64,000 nt of DNA from Clostridium drakei. Lineage in GTDB: Bacteria; Bacillota; Clostridia; Clostridiales; Clostridiaceae. A program made the position numbers and the translations under genes. This document shows positions 43,380 to 52,842 of this stretch, one piece after another (positions within the stretch are counted from its first letter, which is position 1; each line of letters opens with the position of its first letter). The stretch covers positions 186,001 to 250,000 of the forward strand of contig NZ_JIBU02000023.1 of the NCBI RefSeq assembly GCF_000633595.2, in the 5' to 3' direction. The notes below the pieces were generated by a model. That model did no database searches. It saw only the letters and a program-made list of their open reading frames with translations, and had not been told where the DNA came from.

Positions 43380-43901
43380 ATGGACAAGGAACTAGAAAGA
43401 TTAATGAACGACTATGGTGATGATGTACTAAGAATTGCTTATATGTACCTTAAGGACAAGTATTTAGCTGAAGATGTTTTTCAAGAAGTATTTATAAAAG
43501 TCTATAAGAATTTTTACAAGTTTGAAAAGAGAAGTAGTGAAAAAACATGGATTATGACTATTACCATGAATGCCTGCAAAGATATATTAAGAAATTCATG
43601 GTTTAAAAGGGTATTTGCATTTGACTATACTGACAACCCTTCAATAGCTGACAATTATGTAGATGCCAATATAGATAATGAAGTTATTAATTCAATTCAA
43701 TATGAAAAATTATTGAATGAAGTTATGAATTTACCTCATAAATATAAAGAGCCTATACTACTTTATTATTACGAGGAACTATCTACTACGGATATAAGTA
43801 AAATTTTGAACGTACCAGAAGCAACGATTCGTAGTCGACTTTTTCGTGCTAGAAAAATGTTAAAATTTAATATAGATGGGAAGATTGAATATGAAGGATA
43901 A
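43380..43901 (+). CDS. ECF-type RNA polymerase sigma factor
   Basis: 173 residues with region 2 (LRIAYMYLKDKYLAEDVFQE, VFIKVYKNFYKFEKRSSEKT, WIMTITMNACKDILR) and region 4 (LNEVMNLPHKYKEPILLYYY, STTDISKILNVPEATIRSRL). The ATG at 43380 has no ribosome site. GGGGGGGAG precedes a TTG at 43357 that opens LKKDIIK, which would continue into MDKELERLMN if the AAAA at 43375-43378 had one more A. As given, the TTG frame is a short peptide ending at TAG in the sigma coding region. It precedes and overlaps its anti-sigma gene. Confidence 0.88.
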   Translation: MDKELERLMNDYGDDVLRIAYMYLKDKYLAEDVFQEVFIKVYKNFYKFEKRSSEKTWIMTITMNACKDILRNSWFKRVFAFDYTDNPSIADNYVDANIDNEVINSIQYEKLLNEVMNLPHKYKEPILLYYYEELSTTDISKILNVPEATIRSRLFRARKMLKFNIDGKIEYEG

Positions 43902-44805
43902 TATGGAATATTTTAAAGAGGCATCAAATTTGCTCCTTAAAGACATTCATGCTACTGAAAAATTAAAAAAAATGACTTTAGAAAAATGTAAAAGTCAAAA
44001 AAAGAATAGGATAAAACCTATACTTGCTACGGCGGCTTCTGTAGCTTTTTTAATAATTGGATTTACATATAATTACTTCTTTAATAATTCAACTATACCT
44101 CGTAATTATGTAGATAATAATGAACAACAATATAAAAATTCTAACGATAGTGGAAAAGTTAAAGAAGATTCAAAAACAAAAAGTACTAATGAATTAGCTA
44201 AATCTGTAAATGATTCTTCAAAAAATAAAGGTGAGTCTAGTACTTCTGCTATTAACAAAGTAGATGACAACTCAAACAAGAGCAATACCAATACTACAAG
44301 TTCAGTAGATAGTGCTGCTGGTTCGTTTAAGAGTCCAAATAGTACTTCTACATCTGTAAACTCAACACAAAGCTCTTTGGCACCAAATGAAAATTTTAGT
44401 GGTAAAGAATCCTATAAGGGACTTCAAGGTATAGCTTCACCACAGAAAAATTTAGATATGGTAACTGCTGAAAAATATTTTGAAAGTAAGATCATAACTC
44501 CATCTTATGTTCCAGATGGTTTTAATCTTACAGATATATCAATTCCAGATGCAAAATTAAAATGTATTAAATTAAAATACAGTTCAGATTCCTCATATTT
44601 TGAAATATATGAAAGTAAAAATTTATCAAATTTAGATGGATCTAAAACTGTATATATAAATGCTAACAAAGCTTATATTAATTATACGAAAGATAGTAAG
44701 TCTGCCAATACACAGATAGTATGGATAAACAATAATGTACAATATTATCTATCTAGCACTTTGCCAGAGGATTCGTTGATAAATATAGCTAAGTCTATTA
44801 ATTAA
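43891..44805 (+). CDS. Anti-sigma factor, DUF4367-like, single-pass membrane protein
   Basis: 304 residues from the ATG at 43891 (GGAAG seven bases before), overlapping the sigma stop. N-terminal 50 residues are charged and helical as expected for sigma binding; a membrane helix about 45-65 (LATAASVAFLIIGFTYNYFF) follows; then a long S/N/K linker, and an outside domain near 190-304 (SKIITPSYVPDGFNLTDISI, LKCIKLKYSSDSSYFEIYES) typical of DUF4367. Together with the ECF factor it forms an envelope-signal switch. The signal is unknown. Confidence 0.82.
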   Translation: MKDNMEYFKEASNLLLKDIHATEKLKKMTLEKCKSQKKNRIKPILATAASVAFLIIGFTYNYFFNNSTIPRNYVDNNEQQYKNSNDSGKVKEDSKTKSTNELAKSVNDSSKNKGESSTSAINKVDDNSNKSNTNTTSSVDSAAGSFKSPNSTSTSVNSTQSSLAPNENFSGKESYKGLQGIASPQKNLDMVTAEKYFESKIITPSYVPDGFNLTDISIPDAKLKCIKLKYSSDSSYFEIYESKNLSNLDGSKTVYINANKAYINYTKDSKSANTQIVWINNNVQYYLSSTLPEDSLINIAKSIN

Positions 44806-44886
44806 AAAAACATAAAAACTTTTGAAACATTTTATAATATGATTACGTCTAATTCAATATACGGAGGAAGTTCTATATATTTATTA

Positions 44887-44921
44887 TTTTAATAGGGTAT
44901 ATTTCTTGTACCCTATTAAAA
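44887..44921. other. Perfect inverted repeat, 13 bp
   Basis: TTTTAATAGGGTA and TACCCTATTAAAA around nine bases, between the anti-sigma gene and the next gene. No T tract on the rightward side; terminator or regulatory palindrome. Confidence 0.5.
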
Positions 44922-45006
44922 TGGCGTTTGACTAATTTAGAATTTTAAAAATACATTTATTTTGTATTTAATTAACTAAAGGATTATTTTCAGGGAGGTC
45001 CCATTA

Positions 45007-46092
45007 ATGAGAAAAAAATTTTTAATATCCACGTGTATTGCTTTGAGCATAGGTTTAGTATACATACCATCCAAAGCAAGTGCTGAAGTCTTGTCCAAAA
45101 ACACAAATTCTGTTGAAACAAAAACATATTCTATAATTTACAATAAAGTTAATTTTCATACTATATCACAGGATGACGCTCCTAGTGATTTGATGAAAAA
45201 AATTGAACTTTATAAAGGTAATGAAGGGTTTGTTTCCTATACTGATAGTTCTTCTAATAAATCATATATAGCTGTTATGGCTGGAGAAAAGTCCACTTCT
45301 GGTTACGGAATTACTGTAAAAACTGTAGAAAATTCTAAGCAAGAAGTAAATGTATTAGTTGAAGAAACTTCTCCAGATAATAATGCTATATTACCTCAAA
45401 TAGTAAGTTATCCTTATACTATAATAGAAACAGATGTTCCATTAAATAATATAACAGTAAAAAATTCTGATGGAAAAAATTATAGCTATTATGACATTCA
45501 AAGAAGTTTTCAACCTATAATTGGTATATCATGGGTTTCAGGTAATTTGAAAAATATATATAAAGAAAATAATTTTATATTTTTGGAAGTTCAAAATTCT
45601 AACAAAGTATCCCAATTTTTCTACCTTAATGATAATGAAGAAAGTGAAAATAAAATTAAAGATTTAAAATTAAATAGTAACGTTACTATAAAATACGCAT
45701 TAGGAACTCCACAAAAATATAATAATAATGCTTCTTTCCCATTAACAGAAATATTATTGCCTGTTGATAAATCATCTTTTACTGACTCTAAATGGCAGGA
45801 TTTAAGTCTACAAAAAAGCTTAGACAAAAATATGCAGTTAACGTTATATTATGATAAAGACCTTGAAAAAGAAAATGTAAGCAACACAAACATATATGTA
45901 GTGGATAGTGATGGAACTAGAATTCCTACCGAAGCAACTTTATCTGATGATAAAAAATCTATAAGAATTATTCCTTTGAAACCTTATATTGCTAATCAAA
46001 CTTATTATCTATTCATAACAAGTGATGTTACCTCTAATATTAAGGTTTCTAATCAAGGCTACAGAATGCAATTTGAAGTATCAGTTCAATAG
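45007..46092 (+). CDS. Secreted protein with PrcB_C-like domain and C-terminal SbsA Ig-like domain
   Basis: 361 residues. Signal peptide RKKFLISTCIALSIGLVYIP, cut near ASA. About 60-150 follows the PrcB C-terminal pattern: SYIAVMAGEKSTSGYGITVK and VNVLVEETSPDN with PQIVSYPYTII. The C-terminus (265-361) is a bacterial Ig-like (SbsA) unit: LSLQ-type start, KNMQLTLYYDKDLEKENVSN, IYVVDSDGTRIPTEATLSDD, FITSDV. Probably a wall-associated protein. AGGGAGGTCCCATTA precedes the ATG. May respond to the neighbouring ECF factor; that is inference. Confidence 0.78.
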   Translation: MRKKFLISTCIALSIGLVYIPSKASAEVLSKNTNSVETKTYSIIYNKVNFHTISQDDAPSDLMKKIELYKGNEGFVSYTDSSSNKSYIAVMAGEKSTSGYGITVKTVENSKQEVNVLVEETSPDNNAILPQIVSYPYTIIETDVPLNNITVKNSDGKNYSYYDIQRSFQPIIGISWVSGNLKNIYKENNFIFLEVQNSNKVSQFFYLNDNEESENKIKDLKLNSNVTIKYALGTPQKYNNNASFPLTEILLPVDKSSFTDSKWQDLSLQKSLDKNMQLTLYYDKDLEKENVSNTNIYVVDSDGTRIPTEATLSDDKKSIRIIPLKPYIANQTYYLFITSDVTSNIKVSNQGYRMQFEVSVQ

Positions 46093-46131
46093 AAAAAGGA
46101 GTACTTATAAGTTCATAAGTACTCCTTTTCT
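46093..46131. terminator. Bidirectional terminator between convergent genes
   Basis: AAAAGGAGTACTTAT and its exact complement ATAAGTACTCCTTTT with a six-base loop, four bases before the dut stop on one side and after the gene at 45007 on the other. Confidence 0.85.
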
Positions 46132-46134
46132 ATA

Positions 46135-46581
46135 TTACTTGACTCCTGTTGATCCAAATCCCCCTTCTGCTCTTTCACTTTCAGATAACTCTCCTACTTC
46201 CAATATACTAACTCTAATTATAGGTTTAATCACCATTTGAGCTATTTTCATATTCTTTTCAACTTTAAATGGAAACTTTCCATGATTGATAAGTATTACA
46301 CCAATCTCACCTCTATATCCTTCATCTATAGTTCCCGGAGTATTTAAAACTGTTATTGAATGTTTAAGCGCTAGACCACTTCTTGGTCTAATTTGAGCTT
46401 CAGTATTTCTTGGAAGCTCTATTTTTATACCTGTATGTATAAGTGCAGTTTCTGATGAAGGTATGGTAACTTCTTCTATAGAAAATAAATCCATACCTGC
46501 ATCACCTTCATGAGCATACTCTGGTAATTTTGCCATTTCATTAACTTTTATAACTTTTACTTGTATTGTACTTTCATTCAT
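46135..46581 (-). CDS. dut: dUTP diphosphatase
   Basis: 148 residues from the ATG at 46581 with AAGGAGATAAATACA before it. All five dUTPase motifs: [33 protein letters not shown], and the end [10 protein letters not shown]. It makes dUMP and keeps uracil out of DNA. Stand-alone gene in a host region, not in the prophage. Confidence 0.95.
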   Translation of the reverse strand: MNESTIQVKVIKVNEMAKLPEYAHEGDAGMDLFSIEEVTIPSSETALIHTGIKIELPRNTEAQIRPRSGLALKHSITVLNTPGTIDEGYRGEIGVILINHGKFPFKVEKNMKIAQMVIKPIIRVSILEVGELSESERAEGGFGSTGVK

Positions 46582-46682
46582 TGTATTTATCTCCTTAATC
46601 ATATATTTTGTGACATTATTCATTTTATCAATTATTAGTCATACTGCCAAGGAATTGGATAAAAAAATAGTTAGCAAAACAT

Positions 46683-46724
46683 AAAAGTACACGCTAATAA
46701 TATACAACCTAGCATGTACTTTTT
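46683..46724 (-). terminator. Terminator after the amino-acid permease
   Basis: AAAAGTACACGCTA pairs with TAGCATGTACTTTT, one mismatch. Confidence 0.75.
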
Positions 46725-46741
46725 ACATTACAAAATATATC

Positions 46742-48199
46742 CTATTTAAAATGTTTTTTTTCAGTAACTTCTAAATCAACCTCTTCCAATTTTACAACCT
46801 TAGTATTATGCTTCTTTTTATATCCTAACCATAATACTAAAAATAATGGTAATCCTATATATGATGAAGTTACTCCTTTCCAATCTATTGTATCTGCTTG
46901 AAAATAAGTTAATCCCTGCCCTAAAATAACCACTATGCACAATACCAAGGCTATTATTGGGCCTAATGGAAATAACTTAGCTGTATACTTCAATTTACCT
47001 AAGTCACGTCCTTGAGCTACATAAGCCTTACGAAAACGATAGTGACATAATGCTATACCAACCCAAGCAACAAAGCCTGCAAGTCCTGAAGCCGCTACAA
47101 GCCATACATAAACTGTTGTTTCTGCATAAAGACCTGTTAAAAAGCAAAGTGATGCTATTATTGTAGTTGCTATTAATGCATTTACAGGAACTCCTCTTGA
47201 ATTAAGTTTTCCAAAGAATGCAGGAGCTTTTCCATCCTTAGCCATTGCGTATAGTGTTCTACTTGAAGCATACATTCCTGAATTTCCAGCTGACAATACT
47301 GAAGTTAGAATAATAGCATTCATCAATGATGCTGCTGCTGCAATACCAGCTCTTTGAAATACCATAGTAAAAGGACTAGTTTGAACACCTGCATCTGTAT
47401 AAGGAATTAATGCTCCAACTACAAATATTGTTCCCATATAGAATAGCAAAATTCTCCAGAATATTGTATTTATTGCTTTTGGTATATTTTTTTCAGGGTC
47501 TTCACTTTCACCAGCAGCTACACCAACAAGTTCAGTTCCTTGAAATGAGAATCCTGCAATTAAAAATATTAGGAAAATTGATTTAGCTCCACCTACAAAT
47601 GGTGCTTCACCAATTGTAAAATTCTTGAATCCAACATAATGTCCGCCTATTATTCCATATATAGTTGCAATGCCTACTATTAAAAATATAATTACAGTAG
47701 CTACTTTAATACCTGCAAACCAAAATTCTGCTTCTCCATATGCTCTTGCTGACAAAAGATTAAGTACAACTACTAATGTAAGAAAGAATACACTCCATAT
47801 AACAGGTGGTACTCCCGGAAACCAAAATTTCATAAGAACAGCACCTGCAACCATTTCCGTTGCAACAGTAATTGCCCAATTATACCAATAATTCCATCCC
47901 ATAGCAAATCCAAAAGCTGGATCTACAAATTTTGTTGCATAAACACTAAAAGAACCTGAATCTGGCATAAAAGTTGCCATCTCTCCTAAACTAGTCATTA
48001 AAAAATACACCATAACCCCTATACAACCATATGCAACTAAAGCTCCTCCGGGACCTGCTTGTTTAATTGTATCTCCTAATGCCAAAAATATTCCTGTTCC
48101 AATGGCACCACCCATTGCAATCATATTAAGATGTCTCGCCTTTAGACTTCTTTTTAATTCACCTGACTCTTGATCTTTAATTTGATTAGCTTGTTCCAT
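46742..48199 (-). CDS. lysP: Amino acid permease of the AAT/LysP type, probably lysine-specific
   Basis: 485 residues from the ATG at 48199 (GGGGGAG before it). LKRSLKARHLNMIAMGGAIG, TGIFLALGDTIKQAGPGGAL is the family start; about twelve membrane segments; SFQGTELVGVAAGESEDPEK follows the AAT family. It is directly downstream of a lysine riboswitch, so lysine is the likely substrate. Proton-coupled uptake across the cell membrane by family. The start at 48271 lies in the riboswitch terminator and is not used. Confidence 0.9.
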   Translation of the reverse strand: MEQANQIKDQESGELKRSLKARHLNMIAMGGAIGTGIFLALGDTIKQAGPGGALVAYGCIGVMVYFLMTSLGEMATFMPDSGSFSVYATKFVDPAFGFAMGWNYWYNWAITVATEMVAGAVLMKFWFPGVPPVIWSVFFLTLVVVLNLLSARAYGEAEFWFAGIKVATVIIFLIVGIATIYGIIGGHYVGFKNFTIGEAPFVGGAKSIFLIFLIAGFSFQGTELVGVAAGESEDPEKNIPKAINTIFWRILLFYMGTIFVVGALIPYTDAGVQTSPFTMVFQRAGIAAAASLMNAIILTSVLSAGNSGMYASSRTLYAMAKDGKAPAFFGKLNSRGVPVNALIATTIIASLCFLTGLYAETTVYVWLVAASGLAGFVAWVGIALCHYRFRKAYVAQGRDLGKLKYTAKLFPLGPIIALVLCIVVILGQGLTYFQADTIDWKGVTSSYIGLPLFLVLWLGYKKKHNTKVVKLEEVDLEVTEKKHFK

Positions 48200-48254
48200 T
48201 TTTCTCCCCCTTATCGGTAATATTCTCCGATAAGTGAAATAACTAAGATAAAAA

Positions 48255-48280
48255 ATGCTCTGAGAACACACTCAGAGCAT
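48255..48280 (-). terminator. Terminator of the lysine riboswitch
   Basis: ATGCTCTGAG-AACACA-CTCAGAGCAT followed leftward by TTTTTTATC. Forms when lysine is bound. Confidence 0.85.
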
Positions 48281-48303
48281 TAAAATACACATTAATACAT
48301 GAA

Positions 48304-48476
48304 TGATAGCTCCCCACAAAATAAACTTTGTGACAGTCCTGTACATATTCTATACAAAGCCCAACTATATAGCATTAAAGCATCTGCTATAAGTTTCGGC
48401 AAAATTTCCTTTCAAACTGCTTCATAGTACTTACCTCTGCAGTGCTACTCTTAAATTTTGCGCCTCTATCTCAGTT
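48304..48476 (-). promoter_or_regulatory. Lysine riboswitch (L box)
   Basis: Leftward: CTGAGATAGAGGCGCAA, AAGAGTA, CAGAGGTAAGTA, GAAAGGAAATTTTGCCGAAA, GTTGGGCTTTG, GACTGTCAC and GTGGGGAGCTATC, the L-box landmarks in order. Regulates the permease downstream. The gap 48200-48596 holds this element and little else. Confidence 0.95.
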
Positions 48477-48596
48477 ATTCACTTATAATTAACTATTATA
48501 CACTAAAATTTATAATTAGTAAACATATTTTAAATGTATTTAACTACAACTATAGTAATATGTTGTAGTTTAAGTTAAATAATTATTAAAAATATA

Positions 48597-49100
48597 TTAT
48601 TTCTTAGGTGCCAATATCATAATCATATTATTTCCCTCTAATTTAGGGGACTTTTCGATTATTGCAGCATCTTCTAATTTAGAAATAAATACATCAAATA
48701 CTTTATTTCCTAAATGAGTATAGTTATTTTGTCTACCTCTAAATCTAATGGATACTTTCACTTTATTCTCACTAGATAAAAACTTTTTAGCATTATTAGC
48801 CTTAATTTGTATATCATGTTCTTCGATATTAGGTCTTAATCTTATTTCTTTAATATCAACAACCTTTTGATTTTTTTTTGCTTCTTTTTCTTTCTTAGAT
48901 TGTTCATAAAGGAATTTATTATAGTCCATTATCTTACACACTGGTGGCTTAGCTGTTGGTGAAATCATTACCAAATCTAATCCTTCTTCTCTTGCACGAT
49001 TTAAAGCTTCATTAGTTTTGACAACTACACTTTCTTCTTCACCCACCAATCTAATTTCATTTTCCCTAATACCTTCGTTTAAATTAAAATTTTTATTAAT
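48597..49100 (-). CDS. infC: Translation initiation factor IF-3, ATT start
   Basis: About 167 residues when read from the ATT at 49100: [20 protein letters not shown], matching IF-3 N-termini. GGAGG lies nine bases upstream of it. No ATG, GTG or TTG is available until 49049 (TTG), which would delete the conserved start. Later landmarks: [80 protein letters not shown]-3 proofreads start codons; its own rare start is a known autocontrol in E. coli. rpmI and rplT, the usual neighbours, do not follow. Confidence 0.9.
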   Translation of the reverse strand: MNKNFNLNEGIRENEIRLVGEEESVVVKTNEALNRAREEGLDLVMISPTAKPPVCKIMDYNKFLYEQSKKEKEAKKNQKVVDIKEIRLRPNIEEHDIQIKANNAKKFLSSENKVKVSIRFRGRQNNYTHLGNKVFDVFISKLEDAAIIEKSPKLEGNNMIMILAPKK

Positions 49101-49144
49101 AATACAACACCTCCATAATTTTTTTAATCTATAATTTTATATTT

Positions 49145-50383
49145 TTACCGAATTAAATTAAGAAAATTTCCATATTGAGCTGTACTTTGCATAATAGCAT
49201 AATTATTATTATATCCAATATTTTGATTAACTTGTACAACTATATTTGGATTAATTTCCACTGCTCTGGCAGCACTAGTTATTTTTTTACCAATTCCAGT
49301 ATATCCTGAAAATATGTTTTTTACTTTATCAGTATCATTTTCAATTGCATCATTAAGTTTCTTCTTATCTATAGATAAAGTATTATCTTCATTAATAGTT
49401 ATTCCTATACCTTTTAATCTGGATTCATTTCTCCTTAATGCACTTGATGATGCTTTTAATATGTTGGAATCTAAATCATTATTTTGAATGGCACTAGAAA
49501 ATTTATTATAACTATTTACAAAGCTTTCAATGCCATTTTTTATTTTATTAGTGTTGCTTTTAATTGATACCTTAATTGGAGTTGTAGTGCTTTCCTTAAG
49601 ATTTAAATTAACTTTTCCATTATCTAAACTTATATCATTTGTTTTAGATACATAGTTTACCCCATTTACACTATAATTTGCATCTTCAGCTGCCTGAACT
49701 TTATTACTAGCTCCAGATGCAGTTACTGCATTACCAACCTTGTCTATAATTTCAAAAGAGTTAGTTTTTCCAGCTTCTTTTGAATCAATCTTCATATACA
49801 TTAGATTGGTTTTAGAATCTTTTATTATTGAAGCCTTAGCTCCTGCATCAGAATTATTTATAGCACTAACCATACTATTTAAAGCTTTTTCATTGTTATC
49901 ACCTTCATCTATTTTGAAGGATATATCCTTAATTTGTCCATTGTGATTTATTGCAAAAGTATTATTTCCTGCATTAAGCATTGCTTTATCATAAGCATTA
50001 AGCTCAGTACTCTTATTACTTTGATATTTAGCAACATTTTTAACTTCTACACTATAAGTTTTATTTAAAGTACCTTCTTTTGCTGAAGCAGAAACCTTTT
50101 TATCATCACTAGAAACAGCAATTTTGGATTGAAATAATCCATTGCTACTTTCATCCACTAAATTTTTACCTTTAGTAAAAAGTTCCGCAGCATCATTTTT
50201 AACTGTAGATACTGAATATATCTTGCTAGAGGAATTTTTAACATTATAGTTATAGTCACTTTTATTTGTTTTTATACTATTGTATGCTAAAGAAAGATCA
50301 TCTAATGTATTATATTTTCTAACACTACTTGTATTGTCTATCATAGGAATATTTTTATAATTCCAATTTAAACCATTAATCAT
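49145..50383 (-). CDS. FliD-like flagellar hook-associated protein (divergent)
   Basis: 412 residues. The C-terminal half has the FliD pattern: KIKNGIESFVNSYNKFSSAI, SSALRRNESRLKGIGITINE, TLSIDKKKLNDAIENDTDKV and KNIFSGYTGIGKKI. The N-terminal part (NWNYKNIPMIDNTSSVRKYN, TYSVEVKNVAKYQSNKST) resembles a FliD D0/D1 start with insertions. It would cap the filament or do a related surface job. No other flagellar gene is in the window. AGAGGAGGATTATA precedes the ATG. Confidence 0.75.
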   Translation of the reverse strand: MINGLNWNYKNIPMIDNTSSVRKYNTLDDLSLAYNSIKTNKSDYNYNVKNSSSKIYSVSTVKNDAAELFTKGKNLVDESSNGLFQSKIAVSSDDKKVSASAKEGTLNKTYSVEVKNVAKYQSNKSTELNAYDKAMLNAGNNTFAINHNGQIKDISFKIDEGDNNEKALNSMVSAINNSDAGAKASIIKDSKTNLMYMKIDSKEAGKTNSFEIIDKVGNAVTASGASNKVQAAEDANYSVNGVNYVSKTNDISLDNGKVNLNLKESTTTPIKVSIKSNTNKIKNGIESFVNSYNKFSSAIQNNDLDSNILKASSSALRRNESRLKGIGITINEDNTLSIDKKKLNDAIENDTDKVKNIFSGYTGIGKKITSAARAVEINPNIVVQVNQNIGYNNNYAIMQSTAQYGNFLNLIR

Positions 50384-50507
50384 TATAATCCTCCTCTGTG
50401 GTATAATATTTCTATTTCATTATTTATATTATCGCACACTTTTAGGATAATTTATATAATTTTATCATTTTTTTCTTACTTTTTTGAAAATGACAAAAAT
50501 ATAAATC

Positions 50508-50540
50508 AAAAACAGCTTTGGTAATTCCAAAACTGTTTTT
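50508..50540. terminator. Bidirectional hairpin between clpA and the FliD-like gene
   Basis: AAAAACAG..TTTGG pairs with CCAAA..CTGTTTTT around a short loop; A- and T-rich on both sides. It lies downstream of clpA. Confidence 0.7.
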
Positions 50541-50620
50541 GATAAAATTTGATATTACATAAAACTTCTTGGTATGTTATTTTCTAAGATATATTTACTT
50601 AAAATTGATTAATCTACTTT

Positions 50621-52840
50621 TTAATCAATAACAATATTATCATTTTTAACATCTATGATTATAGTTTTTTTGCCATTCACATTTCCAAACAGTACCTTAT
50701 CAACAAAATAAGGTTTTATTTGCTGTGATACGATTCTTATTATTTCCCTTGCGCCATATTCTAAAGATAATCCTTTACTTGCTAACCACTTATAACACTC
50801 TTCTGTAACCTGTATTCTTATATTTTTAGTTTTTAGCTTTTCTTCAAATTGGCTTATAGTTTTTTTAGCTACCAAAAGTGCCATATCTTCATTCATTTTA
50901 TTAAATACTATTATATTATCTAGCCTATTTCTAAACTCTGGAGAGAAAAATCTTTCTATTTCTTTATCTATATTTTCATTTTCTACAGTTCTTCCTCCAA
51001 ATCCCATAAGAGGTTTTCCAATAGATCTAGCTCCTGCATTAGAAGTCATTATAAGTATTACATTTCTAAAATCAACCTTTTTTCCAGTACTATCTGTAAG
51101 AGTTGCATAATCCATTAACTGCAGCAATACATTTAAAACATCTGGATGAACCTTTTCAATTTCATCAAGCAGCAGTACACAATAAGGATTTTTTCTCACT
51201 GCATCTGTAAGAAGTCCACCTTCTTCATAACCTACATATCCTGGAGGAGCTCCAATAAGTCTCGCCACTGTATGCTTTTCTTGATATTCACTCATATCAA
51301 ACCTTATAAGTGGAATATTTAACGCCTTTGACACCTGTTTACATATCTCCGTTTTTCCCACACCTGTAGGTCCTACAAATAACAGATTAGACACAGTCTT
51401 ATTTTCATCATTAAATCCTGCACGGGATTTTTTTATAGCTGTAACTATAGATTCTATTGCTTTTTCTTGGCCAAATATCTCCCTTTTTATTGTTTTATCT
51501 AAATTTTTCAGTATATCGGCTTCATCTACTGATACAGTTTTTTCAGGTATTTTAGCTATGGATGCCACTATTTTTTCCACATCCTTCGCATTTATTTCAA
51601 CAATACCCTCTTCTTCTGAATGAAGCTTTACATAAGCTCCTACTTCATCCATAACATCAATTGCTTTATCTGGAAGATACCTGTCTGTAATATATTTTGC
51701 TGAAAGCTCCACCGCAGCTCTTAAGGCTTCTTCTGTGTATTTTACATTATGAAATTCCTCATAATTTTCCTTAAGTCCATTTAATATATTAAAGGTATCC
51801 TCTATAGAAGGCTCTTTTACTTCAATTTTTTGAAATCTTCTTGCTAAAGCTTTATCCTTTTCAAAAACTTTTTTATATTCATCATAGGTAGTAGAACCTA
51901 TAAATTTAATATTTCCTTTACCTAAGAAGGGTTTTAGTATATTTGAAGCATCCACAGAACCTCCTGAAACTGCTCCTGCACCTATTATAGTATGAATTTC
52001 ATCTATATAAACAATAGCCTTTTCTTGTTTTTCTAAATTCTTAAGCACACTTTTTATTCTGTTTTCAAAATCACCCCTATATTTAGTTCCAGCTAAAAGA
52101 GTTCCCATATCTAGAGAATATATCTTACTTCCTTGAAGAAGCTTTGGTACTTTATTTTCTACAATCATTTGGGCTAATCCTTCTGTAATTGCAGTTTTAC
52201 CTACTCCAGGTTCACCTACATGAATTGGGTTGTTTTTAAGTCTTCTTGAAAGCACTTGTATAGTTCTATCTAATACATCTTCTCTTCCAATAAGAGGGTC
52301 TATTTGTCCGTTTCTAGCTCTTTCTGTAAGTTCTATAGTGTACTGACTTAAAGATCCTTCTTCTTGTCTTTCATGGTTCTCTTCATATACATCTTCTTCT
52401 ACTTCTTCCAAATCAAATTCTGTAATACCATGAGTTATATAATCTAACATATCTAATCTTTGTATTCCTTGCTTCTTTAAAAAATAACTAGCATAGCTTT
52501 CTTCTTCGTCATACATAGCTACAAATATATCACCTAACCCTATAATTTCCTTTTCCGCTGATAATACATGCTGTCCTGCTGAAGCTACTATATTGCCTAC
52601 TCCAATAGTTTCTGTTGGTTCTCCCTTTTCTATTAAATCCATATTATCTTTAAAATATTTTATTAAATCTTCTTTTATATATTCTACATTACCACCACAA
52701 TTTTCTATTATTTTTTTTCCTTCTTCAAAGAATAAGGAAGCATATAAAATATGCTCTGGTGTAAAATATTCATGTTTTGAATATTTTGCTTCATTATATG
52801 CAGCTGTAATGATTTCATTTACTATAGTATCTAATTTCAT
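50621..52840 (-). CDS. clpA: ClpA-type AAA+ unfoldase of Clp protease
   Basis: 739 residues. Clp N domain (1-150), AAA-1 with Walker A GEPGVGKT at 209-216 and Walker B VYIDEIH around 278-284, AAA-2 with GPTGVGKT at 490-497, YQEKHTVARLIGAPPGYVGY, and the D2-small region. No long middle coil, so ClpA not ClpB/C. It feeds proteins to ClpP. Its partner adaptor ClpS lies two bases upstream, as in proteobacteria, uncommon among Firmicutes but usual in clostridia. GAAGAGGAGTAAAA precedes the ATG. Confidence 0.93.
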   Translation of the reverse strand: MKLDTIVNEIITAAYNEAKYSKHEYFTPEHILYASLFFEEGKKIIENCGGNVEYIKEDLIKYFKDNMDLIEKGEPTETIGVGNIVASAGQHVLSAEKEIIGLGDIFVAMYDEEESYASYFLKKQGIQRLDMLDYITHGITEFDLEEVEEDVYEENHERQEEGSLSQYTIELTERARNGQIDPLIGREDVLDRTIQVLSRRLKNNPIHVGEPGVGKTAITEGLAQMIVENKVPKLLQGSKIYSLDMGTLLAGTKYRGDFENRIKSVLKNLEKQEKAIVYIDEIHTIIGAGAVSGGSVDASNILKPFLGKGNIKFIGSTTYDEYKKVFEKDKALARRFQKIEVKEPSIEDTFNILNGLKENYEEFHNVKYTEEALRAAVELSAKYITDRYLPDKAIDVMDEVGAYVKLHSEEEGIVEINAKDVEKIVASIAKIPEKTVSVDEADILKNLDKTIKREIFGQEKAIESIVTAIKKSRAGFNDENKTVSNLLFVGPTGVGKTEICKQVSKALNIPLIRFDMSEYQEKHTVARLIGAPPGYVGYEEGGLLTDAVRKNPYCVLLLDEIEKVHPDVLNVLLQLMDYATLTDSTGKKVDFRNVILIMTSNAGARSIGKPLMGFGGRTVENENIDKEIERFFSPEFRNRLDNIIVFNKMNEDMALLVAKKTISQFEEKLKTKNIRIQVTEECYKWLASKGLSLEYGAREIIRIVSQQIKPYFVDKVLFGNVNGKKTIIIDVKNDNIVID

Positions 52841-52842
52841 TT

